64,000 bases of DNA, taken from the NCBI GenBank assembly GCA_012295275.1, contig CM022666.1:14714440-14778439 (forward strand). Direction: 5' to 3'. A model generated the notes under the pieces. That model saw only the letters and a program-made list of their open reading frames with translations, searched no databases and was not told the DNA's origin. Below, piece by piece: positions 12,601 through 22,510 of this stretch. How positions within the stretch are numbered: position 1 is the stretch's first letter; the number at the start of each line of letters is the position of its first letter. Source of the stretch: Chrysomallon squamiferum (Eukaryota; Mollusca; Gastropoda; Neomphalida; Peltospiridae). Made by a program: the position numbers and the translations under genes.

Positions 12601-13474
12601 CCTTTTAAACACACAAAAAATGTTCAGTTGTATATATTGAAGGGAAACAACAACAAATTTTAAATGCAGAAATAAATTATTTTAGTAAAACAATTAGTTC
12701 TTTACTTTTTTTAAGTGCAAAAACTTAAGTTTTAAAATTATATTTGACTGTTAACAATTATTTAAATTGACAGAGTACTTTGTAAAAGTTAAATATTTAA
12801 CACCATATTTTATTTTCACAGTGACAACGATGGAGTTTTCAGGAGAAACACTAAATTGGGAGAGATGTTGTATTAATGAATATAAGGAATTAGTTAACAA
12901 AAGATCGGTAGAAGAAAACGAAAATGAAGACAGGATGAAAGTTCTGATTGGAGTAACAGGTGACAAATATTTCAGAGAAAACAAATGTTATTTATGGCAA
13001 ACTGATGTCATCTGTCACATTTTAGAAAGTGCAAAACTGGATTACGTAGCAGCCCAGATTGGAATCTGTGAGGAGGGTCACTGCGATGAGGAAAGTTTAA
13101 TATCTAGAAATAAACATGCTTGGTGTGTTAATTTTTGTAGCTGTGCATTGCACAATGCATTGTGTTTAGGTGTTTATTCCTGCAGTGAATGCAAGTGTCA
13201 CAGTCAAATGTGTGACTTTGAAACAAACACACTAGTCCACACATCACTTACACTAGTACTAGACACAGAAAGTAAAACACTGCACTTAATAAACACAGAC
13301 ACTAACACACTTGTACACACACTGACTGATGTTGACGTGTCACAACCGTTGATACCTGTTTTTGGTGTTTACAGTCGTCCTAGTTTTGATGTGAAAGTGA
13401 AAATTTTACCTGTAACTGATTTATCAAAAAATTCCACTTTGCTCAAACTGATCTCTTCTTTAATCTGCCCGTAA
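9913..13474 (+). CDS. TRIM-type E3 ubiquitin ligase (RING, B-boxes, coiled coil, SPRY-like)
   Basis: Spliced CDS 9913-11029, 12433-12510, 12822-13474; 1,848 nt, 615 aa. The TRIM (RBCC) family transfers ubiquitin from an E2 to substrates, often in innate immunity. The RING is C3HC4 at residues 19-63 (C19, C22, C38, H40, C43, C46, C60, C63). B-box 1 is about 101-140 and B-box 2 about 162-195, with paired Cys/His. A Lys/Glu/Gln-rich coiled coil spans about 205-320. The last exon carries a B30.2/SPRY-like C-terminus (TLVLDTESKTLHLINTDT, then PLIPVFGVYSRP). Splice signals are CAG|GTATGA at 11029/11030, ACAG before 12433, CAT|GTAAGT at 12510/12511 and TTTCACAG before 12822. All junctions are phase 1, and no stop interrupts the reading frame. 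The middle exon is 78 nt and could be skipped in frame (589 aa). Family is sure; orthology to a named TRIM is not claimed. Confidence 0.9.
11030..12821 (+). other. TRIM introns flanking exon 2
   Basis: Intron 1 is 11030-12432 and intron 2 is 12511-12821. The portion from about 11,835 onward is copied, diverged, into each array unit (from about 19,095, 26,235 and 33,410). The open frames at 11407 and 11839 have no conserved features and are not genes. Confidence 0.75.
12433..12510 (+). CDS. TRIM coding exon 2 (78 nt linker)
   Basis: Bounded by TTATTACAG (acceptor) and GTAAGT (donor). It is 78 nt, phase 1 at both ends, without stops, and encodes a basic linker (LRKTKKLLCLKPKPVSHRG). A recognisable copy, shortened to 64 nt, sits at the same relative place in each array unit (19738, 26879, 34063). 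This supports it being a true ancestral exon. Confidence 0.7.
12822..13474 (+). CDS. TRIM coding exon 3 (SPRY-like C-terminus)
   Basis: The acceptor TTTTCACAG ends at 12821 and the stop is at 13472-13474. It encodes about 217 residues. The first part is unusually cysteine-rich (CHSQMC, CVNFCSCALHNALC). The last 80 residues fit the C-terminal strands of a B30.2/SPRY domain. Three units of the downstream array contain decayed duplicates of this exon. Confidence 0.88.
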
Positions 13475-13572
13475 ATTATTGAACGAAATAGTAATTACTT
13501 TAAAAGCAAACAAAAAAGTAAAACTATAAAGTAAATAACTGTTTGTTGTTGTTTATCACTGTACTGTACTTG

Positions 13573-13578
13573 AATAAA
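13573..13578 (+). promoter_or_regulatory. TRIM poly(A) signal
   Basis: AATAAA lies 99 bp after the TRIM stop codon and is the first such signal downstream. A 3' end near 13,590-13,620 is expected. Confidence 0.6.
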
Positions 13579-14464
13579 CTAAATATAAATATTCTCAGTG
13601 ACAAACACAGGCTATCATTTTAATGCACCAATACAAAAACACACACCAACACAGACACAGACACGGTATGCAAACACACACATAAACATATACTCGCTCA
13701 TACACACACACAGATACAGATACTCACATACACACATATGAACTAGTAGATTTATCTATCTAAATTATTTGTGAACGTTATTAATTTTAAATTTTCCGTT
13801 TAATATCTCATTAGAAGTAATCCTCAGTCTACAGTGTCTCTCTACACCTCCACTCCATGTTGAGTATCTAGTCTACTGTGATTGCATTTAAATAAAGAGT
13901 GAAAGGAGACTAGAATTTACATAGTTGTTATTAGAATGAATTTGAGTTACTGGTGAATCTCATATTTCATGTTATTGTAATGAGTTTATTATATTATTAA
14001 TCATAATAATATTACTATTGTAGAAATTTATGTAAATATCGATAAATGTTGAAAAGATTTTTCAGGTTTTGTTTATTTAATGGATGCTAATTTTGTGTTA
14101 AAATTGATGAATGCTTAAAAAATAATAATAATAAATGTGATATTCTAAAACAGATTTTTTGTTTTTAATGCTAAATATGTAAAATGTTAATATGGATAAT
14201 CATTCCTTCTTTGTTCCCTTCATTAGTTTTATATTTATTATTGTTATATATTTTTTATTTTTTTATTTCTTCTGTTTTAGATTCTTCTCTCTTTCCTGTA
14301 TTCTGTCATTCAGCTGTTTTTATTGTTTCTTTACATTTGCTTTTCTATTTGCTTTTCTTTTCGTTTGTTGATTTCGTAGTTTTGTTTTGTTTTATGTACA
14401 AAAAGGTGACTTCAAAGCTGATTTGAATTGCAGTTAAATTATGAATGTTTATCCAAAATGATAT

Positions 14465-14530
<66 letters not shown>

Positions 14531-15400
14531 TCTGAGGCTGATTGTGATAATGACGATAATGACTGTTGTCATCAATAATTTACAATCAAAAAGAAACAGT
14601 TTCATATGACATTGTCAGGTAGTCGAGAAGATTTTAGGAACAACAAAAAAATAATTCACAATTGATAGAAATAAGAAAAGAACATAGAAACAAAAAATCA
14701 GTTATTGAATCAAACGAATAAACGATGAAAGGAACTTAAAAAAAGAACAAAAAGCAGCTGTCTTCTAGAGTTTTATTTATTTAGTTAGTTAGTTAGTTAG
14801 TTACTTAGTTCCATAGTTCATTTCATTTCATCTTTTGTTATTATTTATTGTCTTTCATTTTATGTTTTCATGTATTTATTTATTTAATACTTACCTGTTT
14901 TAACTGTTATTATCCAACTTTGTTTTTTAACATTCATACATACAAACATACATAACCAGTAGAAGAAAATTAAAAATATGAATGTTTCAGATTTTGCCAC
15001 ACAATGTATCTTTCGCAATGATTGCAGATAATTGAAAACTCAGTTATTTTTCAACATCTGAACCAATGTAATAAAAGCTTAGAGAAACACGAGAAAGAAG
15101 TAACAACTTTTGTTTTATATAATTTTCTCAGGAGCAAACATGGTAACTACTAGTCTGTATGCATTGTTCCTTGGGCAGTGGCTAGCGTCAGTCAAATGAT
15201 TTATATTTTTATTGCCTGAGTATATCAACCATGACTGTCTGGTAGTTATTCACAGCAGCATGTAACGTTTTTGTAGTCGGTGGTGGATTAGGGGCATGGT
15301 TGATGAACTTTAATTACTGAATTATGAGAGAATTTAATACATAAATTTACTCAACTTTCGAAGGGTTGTGAAATCGTTGTTGGACCATCATCTTTTGATG
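13579..15400. other. TRIM 3' flank, partly inverted relative to the array
   Basis: No gene is seen. The part at 14,130-14,380 aligns in the same orientation with 21,055-21,260 of the array. The part at about 14,460-15,115 aligns with about 21,300-21,830 only as the reverse complement. It contains an (AAT)n run at 14467-14529 and a CA-rich stretch near 13,630-13,740. Confidence 0.7.
14467..14529. repeat. (AAT)n microsatellite
   Basis: About 21 AAT units. The Tyr-rich minus-strand frame across it is an artefact. Confidence 0.97.
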
Positions 15401-16521
15401 AAGAGTCGACAAATAATGTGAAGAAATCTAAATTTATTTCTTCTAAAACCTGGCCGAGGTTTCTCATCATTTGGTCTGCTGATGTCGAAGCCTTGAAAAA
15501 AGTATCACCGTTTGTGATACAAAAGTGGCTGCAAGGCTTGGGCAGTAAGCCTAAAAATGTTTTTTTTTTAAAACTTAAACATGGTCCATTGTTAGTAAAA
15601 TGCTCAGCAGAGAGTCATTCCAAAAAGTTACTTAAATGAAGAATTTTTGAATACATATAACAGTGAGTCTAAATAGCCTAATACCTATTAAAATGTGTGG
15701 AGTACCTATTAGAGTCAGTCCACACACAACACTGACAACATCCAAAGGAGTGATTCCGTGTAGGGATCTGAAAGATGTTAGTGAGGAAGATTCAACGTGT
15801 CGTATCTGTCAAACAGTACCTTTATTCTGACATTTAATGTGTCCACTCTTCCAGATTCAGTGAAAGCAGGATATTTACGTATTTCTGTTGTACCGTATTC
15901 CAAACCGTCACAAACGTGGACATTAACAGACAGCATGTCGTGACAGACAGACACGTGCTCCATGAGGTCAGTTTGACCATAAAAGCAAGACATGTCAAAA
16001 CTATATGGCATGTACCAATTATGGAGAGAAACACTTTGCGAACTCGCGAGGGTGCCAAAAGTAGAAATTAGGGAAAACGGTACAGCGTATCAAAGTAGAA
16101 AGGAAACTGTCATTCACTGAGGCTAAAAATGTGGTAGAGTTTTCTTCAGCAGTAGTAACACGTCCCAGCAGCGTCTGTCTGGAAGAGAGACCAAGAAACA
16201 GAGTAAGGATTTTTCTTCAGAAAGATTAAAGAAAGCTGAAAAACAACCTGTTATGACCGATGATCTTTAGACAACTGGCTGATATGTATGTTCTAACGGA
16301 TGTATTAGAAAATCGTCCACAGCCTCGATAATCGTCGAAGCAAACGTTGAATCCCATAGTACCTCCTGATAACTAATTCAGTTACTGAGTGGAACTGTCG
16401 TGGGCTTAGGCCGATTTTGATGAATTGAGCCTTTCTGTTGTTAAACATAATCCCCTTGCAGTCTGCCTTCAGGAAACTTTTCTTAAAGACACTGATCCTT
16501 TTCCTGCTAGAGGGTCTAACC
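15360..16521 (+). mobile_element. Jockey-like LINE remnant, 5' part (unit 1)
   Basis: The frame at 15418-15639 gives WPRFLIIWSADVEALKKVS, then PFVIQKWLQGLGSKPKNV and GPLLVKCSAESHSKKLLK. This is the N-terminal domain of Jockey-clade ORF1 (gag-like, nucleic acid-binding). Shifted frames continue with SPHTTLTTSKGVI, a cysteine knuckle region (CQNYMACTNYGEKHFANSR) and the start of ORF2 (EWNCRGL near 16390; HNPLAVCLQETF near 16450), the apurinic-type endonuclease. Frameshifts and stops make it dead. It is interrupted by the hAT element at 16522. The part before 15581 is outside the tandem unit. Confidence 0.75.
16514..16521. repeat. hAT target-site duplication, left copy
   Basis: GTCTAACC directly precedes the left terminal inverted repeat. 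The identical octamer follows the right end at 17725-17732. Eight base pairs is the length expected for hAT transposons. Confidence 0.85.
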
Positions 16522-17724
16522 CAGTGTTTCTCAACCTTTTTTTACTCTCGACATACCTACGAGCGCATGAAACTGTCGCGACACAGTAATAATTTTAAAT
16601 ATTATATGATGAAATCGTAAAATAAATTAAAATATATATATATGGACTTGTCTGATACAGTTTATTATGTTAGTATCCCAGAATTGCCACTTACCTAGTG
16701 TGAAACTTGTGCCTGGTGTTGTCTTATGACTTCTTGAATATTTGGTCGTATGTGCGATAAGCAAACTCTCATTTCTTCTTCAGTGGAACGTAATCTTTCT
16801 CTCTTCTTATTTTTTATATTATTTAAGGTTGAAAAGCCCAATTCACACAAATAAGAAGTAGAGAATTGTAAAAGAACTAACAGGGCTTTTTCAGCTAATG
16901 CGGGAAATTCCTTTTGTATTGAAATCCAAAATGTGTCGATATCTACCTCAGAATGCTTCATTTTAAGACTGCGGTCACTTGAAATGGTAGCCAATTCTTC
17001 TTCTTCGCATAATTTAAGCACAATATTAGAAGGAACATCTACAAAAGGATTACGAACCCAGTCGTACTTTTCAGTGTTCAGCGACGGAAAGTAGTGGTCG
17101 ATGTTTTCTTCGAGCGCTGTCAGATGCTCAACCACGATAGGGATCATTTCTTTAGTGCAGTTAGTACGCATTGTAGGAAACAGATCAAACTCACCCAACT
17201 TTGCTCTGTTTTTCCAAATAACAATTTTCTTTTTAAGGGCAACCAACTTATCTGTCGAAGTTAGAATATTTTCGTTTCGACCTTGTATACTACTGTTCAC
17301 AATATTAAGTTGACCAAATATTTCCGTTAAATATTTGCAAAGTCTGTTCTAACTAGCATAATTTCTTAACTAAATACACCTAGTTAGCTACATCTCTTTA
17401 CTAATAAGTGTTTAAGAATGACAATAATTAAAAACACAGCGAAGTTAATTCGGCAATCGGCATTACGCACGCGCACAGACGACCAGTGTGGAACAACACC
17501 ACACACACAACCTATCACACTGACGTCTCATGGGCAACTGATCGACCTTGAGCGAAAGGTGCAAAGATTGGTGGCCGCCACTAAAAGGAAGTTCCTTCCT
17601 CCAAGGCATATTAGTAGAACATGACACCGAGATTTATGCACACTGTCCGTGTTTTCAGGTGTTCGTCACAAAGTTTCGCGACACACCTGAGGGAGCCTCG
17701 CGACACGGCGGTTGAGAATCACTG
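16522..17724 (-). mobile_element. hAT transposon, internally deleted (unit 1)
   Basis: 1,203 bp. The left end CAGTGTTTCTCAACC and right end GGTTGAGAATCACTG form 15-bp inverted repeats with one mismatch. An 8-bp duplication GTCTAACC flanks it. TCGCGACA lies near the left end (16576-16583) and twice near the right end (17676-17683, 17698-17705), probably as subterminal transposase sites. It encodes only the C-terminal third of a transposase on the minus strand, so it is non-autonomous. It landed inside the endonuclease part of the Jockey-like LINE. Confidence 0.88.
16695..17300 (-). pseudogene. hAT transposase C-terminal fragment (unit 1)
   Basis: The 201-residue frame matches the C-terminal region of Buster/ZBED5/SCAND3/FAM200-like hAT transposases. 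The diagnostic part is FPALAEKALLVLLQFSTSYL followed by CELGFSTLNNIKNKKRERL, the hAT dimerisation region, at about residues 130-170. The BED zinc finger and most of the RNase H-like catalytic core of a roughly 600-residue transposase are missing. The Met at the start is only the first in the open frame, not a native start. Confidence 0.85.
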
Positions 17725-17732
17725 GTCTAACC
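17725..17732. repeat. hAT target-site duplication, right copy
   Basis: GTCTAACC is identical to 16514-16521. In units 2 and 3 the right copy reads ATGTAACC and TTGTAACC instead. Confidence 0.85.
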
Positions 17733-18330
17733 TATGACAAATTCGAGGAACCTGAAAACAGTTCATAAAACCGTAACTTTATGTTCAGTTTATCGGAATC
17801 ATTTCAGTTTTGACACTCAGGATCTGAAAGAGCTCAAAGACCAGGGCATATCTCCTTTTATTCTGATGGGAGATTTGAGTGGTCATCATACATTGTGGGT
17901 GTGTGAAGAGGCTAATAATAGAGGACAGCAATTGTAAGACACAGCTCTCAAAAAGGACTTGATTCCTTTTAACACTAAGTCACAAATATTTTCATTTTGG
18001 AAGCGATACCTTCATTCAGTAGATTTACCCCTTTGAAGTCGAACAGTTTGTATTGATTTCTGCTTCATCCTTGCGGTTGTGACTACTTTCCAATTTTCTT
18101 GGAGAATGACAGACTATCTTCTCTGGTAAAGGTTCATGGATGGAAACTGACGAAGGGAAATTGGGATTTATTCCGACATCTTCACCAATATGCCATTACA
18201 GAAGCTGACAACATCAACCAGTGTATGAAATTGGTGTTCATTGCTCTTTATGCATCGACGATTTTCAGATTTGCTATCGCTTGTCCAATACGATTATTGT
18301 CGAATACGAGTTGCAACTTTGTCTGAATAA
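17733..18330 (+). pseudogene. Jockey-like LINE ORF2 remnant (unit 1)
   Basis: Continues the LINE after the hAT insertion. The frame at 17734-17937 contains LKDQGISPFILMGDLSGHH followed by TLWVCEEANNRGQQL. This is the endonuclease motif usually written GDFNAHH, here with Asn replaced by Ser. After a stop, the 18099-18326 frame (NDRLSSLVKVHGWKLTKGNWDLF) corresponds to the segment after the endonuclease in such elements. Most of the reverse transcriptase is absent. Confidence 0.7.
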
Positions 18331-18640
18331 ACTTTAGCAATGACCATCTGAAAATGCAATAGCAATAAATTCTCAATAATTTAAACGTTACTGGCAATAC
18401 TGAATAGGGAGCAGATAGAAAGGACATGTTCCGACTCTGTAGAATAAACCAGTTGTTAGCTGCAGATGCTTTCGAGTTCGGAAGTGTTCGTTTTTGACCA
18501 TCTGAGATGAAAATGCAATAGTTCAATAATAAGAATTCAATGAATGAACAAATTAATAACAGAGAGAAAAAATAAGATTGATTTCTTCTCCTGGAAACAC
18601 ATGAAAGGTTCCTGAAAATGCAATAGCAATAATTTATAGC

Positions 18641-18695
<55 letters not shown>

Positions 18696-19094
18696 GAATG
18701 AATAGATAGATAAATATTACTTTTACTTATTCCATAAATACAGTTAACATTGATTTTACCCTCTAATATCTTTGTAAAGAAAGTAGAAGACAGATAAATA
18801 GAAAGTAAATTAATCACAAGAATGTGATGTTGTATTATCTGTCTGTCATAACAGAGTTCTTGCAACATTTTTCTGCCTGTTATAAAGACATCTTGAACTA
18901 TATAACAGCTATATCATTACGTCACGTGATGGTTCTCGTGTCACGTGAGGATTTTTATATTTTGTAGCGTAGGTATTATTGGTGTGACTCTTTGTATGTT
19001 AAATGATGCAGGATAATGTGTAATAAGTTTATAAAACATATTCGTTTAATAGTAAAATTAGTATTGACCTTTTGTATTGTTGTAGATCATCCTA
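18331..19094. other. Unit 1 spacer with rearranged segment and (AAT)n
   Basis: No gene is seen. At 18,346-18,545 this unit lacks LINE sequence and the (CT)n tract present in units 2 and 3, and carries repeated TGAAAATGCAATAG pieces instead. An (AAT)n run lies at about 18641-18693. Two TCACGTGA palindromes follow at 18922 and 18941. Confidence 0.75.
18922..18948. promoter_or_regulatory. Twin TCACGTGA E-boxes (unit 1)
   Basis: Perfect palindromes TCACGTGA at 18922-18929 and 18941-18948, starts 19 bp apart. This is the core bound by USF/MITF/TFE-type bHLH-zip factors. The pair lies about 150 bp upstream of the TRIM-derived segment and is preserved in all units, but the intact TRIM locus has no equivalent. 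Function is unproven. Confidence 0.4.
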
Positions 19095-21030
19095 ATGTTT
19101 AATACACTTTTGGTTTTAATACTGTTCCTAATGAAAAACCAAAGATATAATCATAACAAATATATATATAAAACAAATAAATAAATAAATAAATAAATTA
19201 AAAAAAACAATAACCTGGCTTTTATTTTTTATTAGTCTTAATTTGATGTTGGTGGCATTTCGAACTTCGTCATCGAATAAGACTTTATTTTGTTTATAAA
19301 ACAATTTGGAAGTACATGCATATTCATGGTTTAACATTGATTACAACGATAATTCGAAAATATACAGCAATTTAATAATAAAAGGTAAGTTATTATTATA
19401 GTTATTACGGTAGATTTAACTTTTACGTCAGTTGACCTACTTAAAATAATAAATGGCGTTTGTTGCAGCCAGGATTGAGAAACGAACATCGAGTCGCTGT
19501 TTTTTTATTACTGTTACCAGGTTTGTAAACTTTGACTGAATTTATGGATTTGCTATAGACAAGTAGATAACATGTTTTCAATTTAATTAGGTAGTTAGTA
19601 TTTAATAGCTGTGTGAGTCAGTAATTTCTCGCACTGCTGTTTAAATTTGTTTGCTATTACTGCTGTTACCGTACTACTAGTAATGCCGCTTTTTGCTGTC
19701 GTTTTTGCTATTATTATTATTATTATTATTATTGCAGAATTATCTAAAACAAGAAAATTGCTGACATGTCAGTCAAAGAGTAATGTAGAGAGAAATTTTA
19801 TGTAAGTAACGATTTTTATTTACTTCTAAACATAATATTAATAATGATGATAATGTTGATAAAGACAACAAAACATTAAATAATGTATTAAAGAAACAAA
19901 AGTTTAATTATCATTTTTTTTATATTGAAAGACAACATTATAATAAAAATTAAATAAATTATTTTAAAACGTCTGATTGATTTACTTACATGTTGTAATT
20001 AGAAAAACAAGTTTTAAAATTGTATTTGATTGTTAATAGTTGTATAAGTGACAGTGCAGTTTGTAAAAATTAAATATTTAACAACATATTTTATTTTGAC
20101 AGTGACAACAATGAAGTTTGCAGAAATGTTGGGAGGAATGTTGTAAAGAAAATACGGAATTAATTAACAGAAGAAAACCATAATGGAGACAGGATGAAAG
20201 TTATGATGGAGTAACAAGTGACATAAGTTTTAGAGAAAACAAATGTTACATTTGGGAAAGTGAAATAACCTGTCACATTTTGAAAAATGCAAAACTGAAT
20301 AAAGTAGCAGCTCAGACTGGAGTCTGTGTGGAGGGACACTGCGATGAGGAACTTCAAATAGCTGGAAATAAACATGCTTGTTTTGTTTCTTTTTTATTAG
20401 CTCTAAAATACACAGAAAAATGTGAAAGTCCACTGTATGACTACAGTAAAAAAAAAACCAAAAAAACCCACACTAGTCCACACATCACTTACACTAACGC
20501 TAGACAAAGAAACTTGATGTCTGTTTGTAATGAATACACATAATGAACCTGCTTGGTGTGAAGAAAACCAAAATGAAGACAGGATGAAAGTTATGAATGG
20601 AGTAACAGGTGACAGAGAAAACAAATGTTACATTTGGGAAAGTGAAATAACCTGTCACATTTTACAAAGTGCAGAACTGAATAAAGTAGCAGCTCAGATT
20701 GGAGTTTGTGAAGAGGGACCCTGTGATGAGGAAATTTTAATATCTACTAAGAAACATTCTTCGTGTGTTAATTTCTGTAGCTGTGAAGGAAGTGTAATAG
20801 TCCAGTGTGACTATAAAACAAACACACTAGTCCACACATCACTTTACACCAGTACTAGACAGAGAAAGTAAAAAGCTACACATAACAAACACAGACACTA
20901 ACACACTTGTGCACACACTGTGTTTGCTGTTTACAGTCCTACTTTGTTTGATGTGAAAGTGAAAATTTTACCTGATTTATCAAAGAATTCCACTTTGCTC
21001 AAACTGATCTCTTCTTTAATTGAATGTTTG
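19095..21030 (+). pseudogene. TRIM 3'-half pseudogene (unit 1)
   Basis: Matches the TRIM gene from intron 1 (about 11,835) to the end of exon 3. The exon 2 equivalent is 19738-19801, 64 nt instead of 78, with acceptor TTGCAG and donor GTAAGT intact. The exon 3 equivalent starts at 20103 and is present twice: a first fragment to about 20,530 and a second from about 20,560 to 21,025. Both carry NKVAAQ(T/I)GVC and ENKCYIWESEITCHIL, the counterparts of AKLDYVAAQIGIC and ENKCYLWQTDVICHIL. Frameshifts (for example near 20,840, before TSTRQRK and a stop) prevent a full SPRY domain. No RING or B-box exon is present. Confidence 0.85.
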
Positions 21031-22510
21031 ATACAAAATAAATAAATAAATAAATGTGATATTTTAAAACTGTTTTTGTTTTTATTGCTAAATCACATAA
21101 ATGTATAATGTTCATGTGACAGTTGTCTTATTTTTTTATTCATTCCTACTTTGTTTCCTTCCTTATATTTACTATTATATTTTTATTTTATTTATTTAAT
21201 TCTTTATTTTAGGTTCTTCACTCTTTCCTGTATTCTATCATTCACCTAGGTATTACTTTTTTTTTTTTTTTTCATTTTTTTGTTATTCCTAACTTTTTCA
21301 TTCCTTCATTCTTTCCTTTCTGTATTGTGTTAGTTCTTTCTTTTTTCTTTCCCATTGTTCTCTAAGCTTGTATTACATTAATTGTTTCAGATGTTGAAAA
21401 ATTACTGACTTACAAATTCTATATAGTAATTGTTAGAGATGCATCATTGTGTGGCAAAATCTGAAACATTCATATTTTTAATTCTCTTGCAAGGGTTATT
21501 TTTATTTATTTACTGACATATACTTGTACTAGTTATCCAGCATGTAACATATTATGCACTGTTTTGTGTTTTGTTTTTTAAAGTTTTCTTTTTCTTCTTA
21601 ATTTTTAATTTTTAATTAATTAATTAATTTTTTTGATGGGTTGCTCCCTTATTTCCATCCATTTTGATTCCTTTAGTGGTTCCTTTAAGCTTTTTGACTG
21701 AATTACAATACCATTTTTAGTTGTTTCTCTTTGTTTGTAAATTATTGATGACAACAGTCATTACCATCTTTATCAGTCTTTTATTATTATTATTATTTTT
21801 TATTATTATTATTATTATTAATAATTTTATATTTCAAGAGTTTAAAAATTAATAGTAATAGTTTACTGCATTTAAAAAAAGAGTTATAATAATAATAAAC
21901 ATCCTATATACATCTTACATTGCTACATATTATTTTTTGTTATTATTCCATATTTATATTGCACCTTTTCCATACTAAGTAAGTTAAAGGATTATGTGTA
22001 CAGTGTAAACTAATAAACTAAAATATTAAAATAAATGTAAACATAATGGTGAACATGTTAAAATGGTGATCAACACTGTATAACAATTAACAGACTAGCC
22101 TGAACATTTTAGAATTGGAAAAATAAAACAACTGTATATTGACAAAGTGGATTTGAAAGAAATGGGTCTTTAGTAGCGTTTTAAATGTAGTTTCAGCCTT
22201 CTTGGTGTTACTTAGCTCAGATTATGGAGCTCAGACCTTGATGTTACTTGGGAGTGAGTTCCACACAGTTGATGCAACAAACCTGAAATATCTCTAGCCA
22301 TATGTAGTTCTTAATGGTGACAATAAAATTGACTACTGCAGTTATTTCCTTTCGACTACATTTTCACGACACAGTACTACATATACAAGTGAAAAGCTGA
22401 TATAGATTTAATCTGCAGTGTATTTATTTCATTTTATTATTTTTCTTTTCTCTTCTTTTCTCTTCTTTTTTCTTTTTCTTTTCTTCTTAAAATGTTACGA
22501 AAACTGAGGA
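21031..22510. other. Duplicated TRIM 3' flank and junction (unit 1/2)
   Basis: No gene is seen. It contains sequence matching 14,130-15,115 near the intact TRIM gene (part of it inverted), TTA and ATTAATTA runs, an unidentified block at about 21,960-22,350 (AGCTCAGATTATGGAGCTCA), and a CTTTT-rich tract at 22,435-22,490. The filler ending AAAACTGAGGA joins it to unit 2. Confidence 0.75.

Noticed and set aside
15778-16058. Minus-strand frames over the LINE (also 22708-23045 and 29853-30190)
   Set aside because: They are antisense shadows of Jockey ORF1 sequence whose plus strand gives the recognisable protein.
17101-17313. Plus-strand frames over the hAT transposase (also 23863-24234 and 31176-31403)
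   Set aside because: They are antisense to the transposase C-terminal frame, which carries the recognised dimerisation motif.
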